Assembly: GCA_964453645.1 (NCBI GenBank)
Contig: CAYVRJ010000007.1
Coordinates: forward strand, 62,001 to 126,000
Length of the DNA stretch: 64,000 nt
Direction of reading: 5' to 3'
Source of the DNA: CAYVRJ01 sp964453645
GTDB lineage: Bacteria; Bacillota; Clostridia; Christensenellales; JAWKQI01
Shown: positions 57,948-64,000 of the stretch, in pieces
Layout of the letters: each line of letters starts with the position of its first letter
Numbering within the stretch: the stretch's first letter is position 1
Translations under genes and position numbers: made by a program
Notes under the pieces: generated by a model
Told to the model about the DNA's origin: nothing
The model's input: the letters and a program-made list of their open reading frames with translations, nothing else
Databases searched by the model: none

Positions 57948-59201
57948 ATGGCAAAAAACATGACCTTACCCAAAATCGGCGTAAACATGACCGAAGCCAC
58001 CATCACCAAATGGTTGATCTCCGTTGGGGATACGATCGCCGAGGGAGATGTTGTTTGCGAGGCAGAGACGGATAAATCCACACAAGAGATTTATGCCACC
58101 GAGAGTGGCATCGTTGGGCAGCTGTTGGTTGCGGAAGGTGAGACGGTGCTGTGCCACCAAGACATGCTGATGCTGCTGGCCGAAGGGGAAGAGGCTGCAC
58201 CCCTGGTGAAACCAACCCCAACAGCCCCCGCAGCTCCCGCCGCACCAAAGCAAGCGCCTATGGCTGCACCAAGCCAGCTCAACACGGCCATTGCAGCAAT
58301 TGTTAAAAAGTCAGCACCCACCGCTGCAACAAACCAACTCAACACGGCCGTTGCAGCAATTGTAAAAAAAACATCTAAGGTGCGTATTTCTCCCTTGGCA
58401 AAGAAAATTGCAAAGGAGATGGGCATCGACATTTCGCTACTCTCTCCCGCAGCTCCGGGTGCACGCATTGTAAAAAAAGATGTGCTCTCCTTTAAGAAAC
58501 CCAGCGTGAGCACAACCGTATACACACAAAATGAAGTGCAACCCATGAGTTCTGTGCGCAAAGTGATTGCAAAGCGCATGAGTGAATCGTATTTTGAAAA
58601 ACCCACAGTACCCTTAACGGCAGGTGTGGACGCAACGGCACTGCTGGCACTTCGAAGCAAGTACAAGGAGCGGGGCTTTAAAATCCCCATGGATGCAATC
58701 ATTGCAAAGACAGTGGCTGTTGCCCTTCAAAAGCACAAGATCATCAACTCCAGGCTGAACGGGGACAACATTGAAATTTCGGGAGACATCAACGTGAGTG
58801 TTGCCGTGGACACCGACCGGGGGCTGACAGTACCCGTGATTCGCAACACCAACCACAAATCCATTGTGGCCATCGGGGAAGAGCTGACAGAGCTTGCCCA
58901 AAAGGCCAAGGAAAACCGGTTGACACCCGATGAAATGGCTGGTTCCACCTTCACCATCACCAACTTGGGTATGTTTGGGGTAGATAGTTTTGTGCCCATC
59001 ATCAACTATCCCGAGTGCTGCATTCTCTCCATTGGGGCGATTAACAAAACCTTTGTTCCCGATGCCTGTGATCAACCTGTGCTGCAAAGCAGGTTCAACA
59101 TAACCCTGGTGTTCGACCACAGGATTGTGGACGGTGCACCTGCTGCACGGTTCCTGCGGGATGTGGTGGCAATGCTGGAATGCCCCGAGCTCATGCTGTA
59201 A
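57948..59201 (+). CDS. acoC: Dihydrolipoamide acyltransferase (E2) of the 2-oxoacid/acetoin dehydrogenase complex
   Basis: 417 residues from ATG 57948 (ggag 7 nt upstream). A lipoyl domain (1-80) has the lipoylated K43 in ETDKST. An Ala/Pro linker contains a duplicated segment (QLNTAIAAIVKKSAPTAA / QLNTAVAAIVKKTSK). Then come a peripheral-subunit-binding domain (about 142-180; ISPLAKKIAKEMGID) and a catalytic domain ending with FDHRIVDGAPAARFL, whose His transfers the acyl group to CoA. It is the core of the complex, making acyl-CoA from the E1 product. Confidence 0.93.
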   Translation: MAKNMTLPKIGVNMTEATITKWLISVGDTIAEGDVVCEAETDKSTQEIYATESGIVGQLLVAEGETVLCHQDMLMLLAEGEEAAPLVKPTPTAPAAPAAPKQAPMAAPSQLNTAIAAIVKKSAPTAATNQLNTAVAAIVKKTSKVRISPLAKKIAKEMGIDISLLSPAAPGARIVKKDVLSFKKPSVSTTVYTQNEVQPMSSVRKVIAKRMSESYFEKPTVPLTAGVDATALLALRSKYKERGFKIPMDAIIAKTVAVALQKHKIINSRLNGDNIEISGDINVSVAVDTDRGLTVPVIRNTNHKSIVAIGEELTELAQKAKENRLTPDEMAGSTFTITNLGMFGVDSFVPIINYPECCILSIGAINKTFVPDACDQPVLQSRFNITLVFDHRIVDGAPAARFLRDVVAMLECPELML

Positions 59202-59213
59202 GTGGTAGAAGCT

Positions 59214-60596
59214 ATGGAAAATTTTGATATACTCATTATCGGCGGAGGGCCGGGCGGATACGTGGCAGCCATTCATGCAGCCTTGTCGGGTAAAAGTACA
59301 GCAATCGTTGAAGCCGAAAACTTGGGGGGTACATGCCTGAACTGGGGCTGTATCCCCACCAAATCCCTCCTTCGAAACGCAGAAATTTTAAAAAATATTC
59401 TACACAGCGAAGAATTTGGCATTACGGTTGGGGATGTCACCGCCAATTACGAAAAGGCGTATACGAGAAGCCGTGCCGTGAGCGCAAAGTTGGTTTCGGG
59501 CATCGATTATTTAATGAAGAAAAATAAAATAACTGTGTTTCGAGAGAAGGCTTCCTTTGTTTCTAAAAACCAAATTCAGCTTAACAGCGGCAAAATCATG
59601 CATGCGAACAATATCATCATTGCAACGGGTTGTGTGCCCATGGCCTTACCTATGCTGGACTACACCCAACCCAATGTGCTGAACTCCAAGGGGGCACTCT
59701 CCTTAAAAACAGCACCGAAGAGCATTCTCATCATCGGTGCGGGTGCCATTGGCATGGAGTTTGCAACGGTGTTTGCAACGTACGGTGCGAAAGTCACCGT
59801 TGCGGAGATGCAAAAATCCATCCTGCCCAACGAAGATACCGAAATCTCCGATGTGCTGGCAAAGAAGTATATTTCTGAGGGCATGGACATATGTGTAGAA
59901 ACAAAGGTATCCAGTGTTACAAACGATGGCAAGACCATTCGGGCAACGTTGACGGGTAAGTTTCAAAAGACGGTGGAGTGTGAATATATTCTGTGCGCTG
60001 CGGGGATTCAACCCAACACAGCGGGGCTTCACCTTGAACATGCTGGAGTGAGGACGGACGCCAGGGGTTATATTACAACAGACGATTTTATGAGGACCAA
60101 TGTGCCAAACATTTACGCCATTGGGGACATCAACGGGCGATTGGCGTTAGCCCACAAAGCCAGTGCCGAGGCAAAACTTTGTGTGGATACCATTTGCGGT
60201 GTGGATACAAAACCCATCAACTATGCAAACGTGCCCAAGTGCACGTACACAACCCCCGAGATTGCCAGTGCGGGGTTAACCTTAGCCATGGCAAAAGAAA
60301 AGGGTTATGCCGATGCAAAAGAGGTCGTGTTCCCCCTATCGGCCAACGGCAAGGCCATCTCCTACGGGGAGAGTGAGGGGAAAGTGAAGCTGGTGTTTGA
60401 CAAAAAGTATGGGGAACTGCTGGGTGTACACATGGCTGGCCCCCATGTGACCGAAATGATATACGGCATTGTGGGTTATTTGGGTCTTGAAATGACCATA
60501 GACGAAATGGCACATATCATAAACCCCCACCCAACCATCTCCGAATCCATTATGGAAGCGGCTCATTTAGCCATGGGTCAAGCCATACACATCTAA
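59214..60596 (+). CDS. lpdA: Dihydrolipoamide dehydrogenase (E3)
   Basis: 460 residues. FAD motif ILIIGGGPGGYVAAI, redox disulfide C41/C46 in GGTCLNWGCIPTKS, NAD motif IIGAGAIGMEFATVF near residue 177, the second FAD motif ANVPNIYAIGDI-like TNVPNIYAIGDINGRLALAH, and the catalytic His-Glu in INPHPTISESI. It reoxidises the E2 lipoyl group with NAD+. No N-terminal lipoyl domain. It begins 12 bp after the E2 stop; an in-frame GTG directly after that stop (59202) is less likely. Confidence 0.94.
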   Translation: MENFDILIIGGGPGGYVAAIHAALSGKSTAIVEAENLGGTCLNWGCIPTKSLLRNAEILKNILHSEEFGITVGDVTANYEKAYTRSRAVSAKLVSGIDYLMKKNKITVFREKASFVSKNQIQLNSGKIMHANNIIIATGCVPMALPMLDYTQPNVLNSKGALSLKTAPKSILIIGAGAIGMEFATVFATYGAKVTVAEMQKSILPNEDTEISDVLAKKYISEGMDICVETKVSSVTNDGKTIRATLTGKFQKTVECEYILCAAGIQPNTAGLHLEHAGVRTDARGYITTDDFMRTNVPNIYAIGDINGRLALAHKASAEAKLCVDTICGVDTKPINYANVPKCTYTTPEIASAGLTLAMAKEKGYADAKEVVFPLSANGKAISYGESEGKVKLVFDKKYGELLGVHMAGPHVTEMIYGIVGYLGLEMTIDEMAHIINPHPTISESIMEAAHLAMGQAIHI

Positions 60597-60615
60597 TTTA
60601 CGAAGAGGTGATATT

Positions 60616-61407
60616 ATGATGAGGTTACAAGACAAAGTTGCATGGATCAGCGGAGCCAACAAAGGCATTGGCGAGGGCGCTGCACGGTTGTTTGCCAAGG
60701 AGGGAGCCAAAGTGGCTATGATTGGCAGAACGACTTCTGAGGGTGAGGAAATTGTAAAGCAGATTAAGGCCGCAGGGGGCGAAGCATTTTTCCAAAAGTG
60801 TGACGTTACCAAACCCGAGGAGATTAAGGCTTCCATTGATGAGACCATAAAACGCTACGGCGGTCTCGATATTTTAGTGAACAATGCGGGCACCGTGGGG
60901 GTGAAGATGCTGCACGAGTGCACCATTGAGGAGTGGGACTACCTCATGGATTTAAACGTGAAGTCCATGTTTTTGGCCTTTAAATATGCCTTTGAACATA
61001 TGGTGAAAAAACCCATGAGTTATGTTGTAAACGTTGGTTCTATTTCATCCTATGTGGGGCAGGACTGCACGCCCATATACACAACGTCTAAGGGTGCGGT
61101 GCTCAACCTGACAAAATCCATTGCGCTGGATTATGCCCGGTACGGCATACGGTGCAATTGCGTGTGCCCGGGTATTACGGAGACGCCCTTGCTGCACACC
61201 CATCTCAACACCAATGCCGATCCTGACGGGGCGCTCAAGGAGAGGCTGAACCGGGTGCCCATTAACCGTTCGCTCACCCCGGAGGACGTTGCAAAGTCTA
61301 TATTATATTTTTCCTGCGAGGATTCGTCGGGGATTACGGGCACGTCGCTGGTGGTGGACGGGGGGTATATCACCTGTGCCGAATGGAATGCTGCAAAATA
61401 CAATTGA
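60616..61407 (+). CDS. SDR-family oxidoreductase at the end of the dehydrogenase operon
   Basis: 263 residues: nucleotide motif SGANKGIGEGAARL, NNAG near residue 91, catalytic Ser in NVGSISS, Tyr/Lys in PIYTTSKGAVLNL, and the C-terminal GITGTSLVVDGGYITCAEW. It oxidises or reduces an alcohol/carbonyl with NAD(P)(H). Position 19 bp after E3 with gaggtg puts it in the same transcript, so it probably acts on the same compound as the complex. Not closely similar to the SDR at 1-598. A terminator follows. Confidence 0.9.
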   Translation: MMRLQDKVAWISGANKGIGEGAARLFAKEGAKVAMIGRTTSEGEEIVKQIKAAGGEAFFQKCDVTKPEEIKASIDETIKRYGGLDILVNNAGTVGVKMLHECTIEEWDYLMDLNVKSMFLAFKYAFEHMVKKPMSYVVNVGSISSYVGQDCTPIYTTSKGAVLNLTKSIALDYARYGIRCNCVCPGITETPLLHTHLNTNADPDGALKERLNRVPINRSLTPEDVAKSILYFSCEDSSGITGTSLVVDGGYITCAEWNAAKYN

Positions 61408-61433
61408 TTGATCATATGTTTCTCTTGTAAGGG

Positions 61434-61462
61434 GTGTGCGAAGTCGTGTCGCACACTCTTTG
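61434..61462 (+). terminator. Terminator of the dehydrogenase operon
   Basis: gtgtgcga / tcgcacac (8 bp, 7-nt loop) followed by tctttgcttt, 26 bp after the SDR stop. Confidence 0.75.
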
Positions 61463-61486
61463 CTTTATATGGTTTATGGTTTTTTT

Positions 61487-61607
61487 CTTGGGGCTTTGCC
61501 CCAAACCCCGTTTAGGGGACTTTTTGTAAAAGCGCTTGTGATAAGAGGGGTCAAGGGGGAATCATTCCCCCTTGCGGGTGTGGGCAGAGCCCACGAAAAG
61601 TCCCCCT
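61487..61607. repeat. Modular palindromic repeat cluster, copy 9
   Basis: Contains ggggctttgccccaaacccc, aggggtcaagggggaatcattccccc and gtgggcagagcccac. It lies between the convergent SDR and rqcH genes. Confidence 0.87.
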
Positions 61608-61612
61608 TATCA

Positions 61613-63250
61613 TCAAACCATTAACCCAAACTTTTTTAATATTTCACTGTCGTTCTTGGTGTTGAGGGTGTAGTAGGTGTCGTAAATCACCATGCCAGGC
61701 TTAGCCGCAGGTGGTTTTTTAATATTCTTGCGAAAGGTATAGTCAATCTCAAACTTTTGTGCGTTACGCTGCTTGGAATAATAACCCGCCAGGGTCGCAG
61801 CTTCAATCAGCGCAACATCGGGTATTTCCCCGGACATCTTTAAAATCACATGGCTGCCCGCCCCCTTGGCGTGTAACCACAGATCCGTGGGTTTGGCAAA
61901 CCGCAGGGTGAGATAATCGTTCTGCCGAGAATTTTTGCCAACATAAATCTCATACCCATCGGAAGAAACAAATCTCATAGGCTCGGACAAGGCCTCCACA
62001 GGCTTTTTCACCTTACCCTTGGGGTTGTAGTAACCGTACTTGGCTAACTCAAACTCCACTTCGTCTACCTCTCCGTGAGACCCACAGTTTTGCAGGGCAT
62101 ACTCACAGTTTTGCAAAAAGGCAATTTCCATCTCGTTGGCCGCTGCATTCTCTTGGGTGATCTCCTTGGCAACTTTTAACTTGTTGTACTGCTTGTAATA
62201 ACGCCCTGCGTTGTCCTTCACCGAATATCTTTCGTCCAGCGGTATTTCAATAGGTTCGAGGTTGTTAAAATAATCCTCCACAACGATGGACTTTGCGTTC
62301 TTTGGCACCCGGTACAGGTTTGCCGTGATCAGATCGGCATACTTGCGAAGGGTGTCGGCATTTTGGCAAGAAAGCAACGTCTCCAACTGAATGGCTAACT
62401 TCTTCTGCCGCTTCTCCAAGTGGCGCCCGATGACCTTTTGCAGCGTCTTCATGCGGTTGTGCAGTTCGTTCTTAAGGCGTTTTTGCAGATTTTGTTCGTC
62501 CAGTTGGGCGTTAGCATCCACTGGGGCATACACCTCACCTCTCACAAACCCTTCAAAAAAGTTCTTTAACCGAGTGGCAGCCACATGGGCTTCCGCTTGG
62601 GTGAGCACACCTTCCGTATACACCGGTTTTGCAATTTCAATGACCTCATTGGCAATTTTCTTGGAAAAACCCTGCAATCCATCGGCTAATTTGCTGGATA
62701 GGGGTTTCCCTCCCCCTTCGAGAATCAGGGCTTCTAACTCCTCAACGCTTAGGCAAAGGGGGTCTTTTTTATTCAAGGGTGGCAGTTCATAGGGAATGCC
62801 GGGCAGCAGTGTGCGCATACCCACATCCAAACTGGCGTGTTTAAAACACTCTAGGATGGTCTTTTTTTCATCGGTGAGGATGATGTTGGAATACCTGCCC
62901 ATGAGCTCTGCATAGAGCTGTACATTGCGCCTCACCCCCATCTCGTCCCGAGCCAGCAGGTGCAGGCAGACAATGCGCTCAAGGCCGTTCATGGAAATGT
63001 CCGTGATGATGGCGTTGGTCAAGTGTTTGCGCAGATACATGCAGATGGAAAAGGGTTTGTCGGGGTATTTTTGTGGGTGCTTGGAGAGATAGATGGAATA
63101 ATCCGAAGAGTTGATGTTGATCTTTAACCGTCCCCCCCGCAACACAAAGTGCACCTCGTCCCGTGCGGGCATGTGAATCTTTTCGATCTTTTGGCCTACG
63201 ACCGTTTCCTTTAATTCGTTTACAATGGTATATAATAAAAATCCGTCCAT
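61613..63250 (-). CDS. rqcH: NFACT-family ribosome quality-control protein RqcH (FbpA/YloA-like)
   Basis: 545 residues. NFACT-N domain (about 1-215; MDGFLLYTIVNELKETVVGQKIEKI, YAELMGRYSNIILTD), a helix-hairpin-helix and long coiled-coil middle (about 220-420), and an NFACT-R domain (about 425-545; RFVSSDGYEIYVGKNSRQNDYLTLRFAKPTDLWLHAKGAGSHVIL). RqcH binds stalled 50S-peptidyl-tRNA complexes and adds alanine tails. It follows the dus gene by 3 bp, so the two are co-transcribed. Some relatives were first named fibronectin-binding proteins. Confidence 0.95.
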   Translation of the reverse strand: MDGFLLYTIVNELKETVVGQKIEKIHMPARDEVHFVLRGGRLKININSSDYSIYLSKHPQKYPDKPFSICMYLRKHLTNAIITDISMNGLERIVCLHLLARDEMGVRRNVQLYAELMGRYSNIILTDEKKTILECFKHASLDVGMRTLLPGIPYELPPLNKKDPLCLSVEELEALILEGGGKPLSSKLADGLQGFSKKIANEVIEIAKPVYTEGVLTQAEAHVAATRLKNFFEGFVRGEVYAPVDANAQLDEQNLQKRLKNELHNRMKTLQKVIGRHLEKRQKKLAIQLETLLSCQNADTLRKYADLITANLYRVPKNAKSIVVEDYFNNLEPIEIPLDERYSVKDNAGRYYKQYNKLKVAKEITQENAAANEMEIAFLQNCEYALQNCGSHGEVDEVEFELAKYGYYNPKGKVKKPVEALSEPMRFVSSDGYEIYVGKNSRQNDYLTLRFAKPTDLWLHAKGAGSHVILKMSGEIPDVALIEAATLAGYYSKQRNAQKFEIDYTFRKNIKKPPAAKPGMVIYDTYYTLNTKNDSEILKKFGLMV

Positions 63251-63253
63251 GTA

Positions 63254-64000
63254 TTAACCTATGCTTGTGAGCAATTCTTCCACTTTTTCTACAGAATCAG
63301 CGATATTGAGTTCCCGCCGAAGTTTTGCAGCACCATCCATTCCCTTTAAGTAGTGGGGGGAGTGGGTGCGAAACTCCCGCACTGCCCGGTATTCGCCCTT
63401 TTCCTCCGCCATCAGCTTGAGCTGGCGAAGGGCGGTTTCCATCCTTTGTGTTCGGGAGGGGGGAGTATACGGCTCTCCCTTGAGGGCACAGTGTATTTCT
63501 TTAAAAATAAAGGGGTTACCCATGGCGCCCCGGGCAACCATCACCCCGTCACACCCCGTGTAGTTGAGCATATGGAGTGCATCTTTAGCACAAAAAATAT
63601 CCCCGTTGCCGTAAACGGGAATGCGTACAGCTTGTTTGACCTGTGCGATCACATCTAAGTCGGCACGACCGGCGTAATACTGCTGCCGGGTGCGCCCGTG
63701 AATGGTGATGAAGTCGCAGCCGCTGTCTTCGCACATCTTTGCAAACTCCACGGCATTGACGGACTGTGCATCCCATCCACTTCGAAACTTGACGGACAGG
63801 GGTTTGTGCACCCGCTTGCGCACCGATCCAATGATTTGCTTTGCCAAGGGTATGTCCTTCATGAGGGCACTTCCCTCACCGTTTTTCACAATCTTGGGGG
63901 CAGGGCACCCCATGTTGATGTCGATACACAACACGTCATCCCGTTGGCACAACTGTTCCCCCATGGGGGCCAGCAGTTCCGGCTCCTTGCCAAAGAGCTG
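63254..64000 (-). CDS. dus: tRNA-dihydrouridine synthase (Dus), N-terminus beyond window
   Basis: The frame is open to the window edge; 248 residues are present and about 70 are missing from the start. CIDINMGCPAPKIVKNGEGSALMK carries the catalytic Cys, KFRSGWD and FITIHGRTRQQYYAGRAD bind FMN and tRNA, and PVYGNGDIFCAKDA with GVMVARGAMGNPFIF closes the FMN site. It reduces uridines in the D loop of tRNA with NADPH. Co-transcribed with rqcH. Confidence 0.94.
   Translation of the reverse strand, partial: QLFGKEPELLAPMGEQLCQRDDVLCIDINMGCPAPKIVKNGEGSALMKDIPLAKQIIGSVRKRVHKPLSVKFRSGWDAQSVNAVEFAKMCEDSGCDFITIHGRTRQQYYAGRADLDVIAQVKQAVRIPVYGNGDIFCAKDALHMLNYTGCDGVMVARGAMGNPFIFKEIHCALKGEPYTPPSRTQRMETALRQLKLMAEEKGEYRAVREFRTHSPHYLKGMDGAAKLRRELNIADSVEKVEELLTSIG

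Noticed and set aside
57787..57950. Conserved leader peptides in the tandem units before E2
   Set aside because: No Shine-Dalgarno, one unit runs into the E2 frame, and copies differ mostly by amino-acid-changing bases; kept only as a possibility in the finding.
1..64000. CRISPR arrays, IS transposases, integrases, rRNA genes
   Set aside because: Looked for repeat-spacer periodicity, DDE/HUH transposase or integrase motifs and 16S/23S conserved segments; none seen.

Overview
The window looks like chromosome of an anaerobic member of the Bacillota, class Clostridia. The evidence is a complete S10-spc-alpha ribosomal super-operon in the usual Bacillota order (rpsJ to rplQ, with secY-adk-map-KOW-infA-rpmJ inside), zinc-type S14, S4, L28 and adenylate kinase, the redox regulator Rex, the [FeFe]-hydrogenase maturase HydF, an ECF-type thiamine S-component behind a TPP riboswitch, and a small holin-like type I toxin. 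Genus cannot be told from the sequence alone. A marked feature is a family of modular palindromic repeats in at least nine intergenic regions.

Layout. 1-9.3 kb: a cut-off SDR oxidoreductase behind a leader with mutually exclusive hairpins, a YfbR-type nucleotidase, TPP riboswitch and thiT, a lipid-sugar glycosyltransferase, an M29 aminopeptidase, a DUF1858 protein with hydF, a VanW/G5 surface protein, and rex-yjbQ. 9.6-19 kb: an Asn/Gln-rich micro-protein, an apparently leaderless cobT followed by an FGGY kinase, an NlpC/P60 cell-wall hydrolase, two small phage-like genes, asnB, a Cys-rich peptide and a DUF1254 protein. 19-26 kb (minus strand): a glycoside-use operon (small membrane protein, GH1, GH13, GH36, GPH-type symporter), then rpmB.

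26.4-42.2 kb: one promoter with a structured leader of about 210 nt, then 32 genes for ribosomal proteins, SecY, Adk, Map, a KOW protein, IF-1, RpoA and L17, closed by an intrinsic terminator. 42.3-44.4 kb: a candidate small RNA of about 75 nt, two membrane proteins of unknown function, and a type I toxin-antitoxin locus in which both promoters can be read. 44.4-48.6 kb: an FGGY kinase - phosphohexomutase - argH operon, followed by tRNA-Arg(ACG) with a short duplication of its 3' end.

48.9-61.4 kb is the most interesting part. It holds a rhamnose/AI-2-class ABC importer (ATPase, two permeases, binding protein) and a second operon encoding a metallo-beta-lactamase-fold hydrolase, a GarR-like beta-hydroxyacid dehydrogenase, a complete acetoin-dehydrogenase-type 2-oxoacid dehydrogenase complex (E1 alpha, E1 beta, E2, E3) and an SDR. 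Near-identical 18-bp palindromes with a central CG, as used by LacI-family repressors, lie at the promoters of both operons. They therefore look like one regulon: uptake of a sugar-like compound, hydrolysis, oxidation or reduction, and oxidative decarboxylation to an acyl-CoA. The substrate is not known and no regulator gene is in the window. The window ends with rqcH and a cut-off dus gene on the minus strand.
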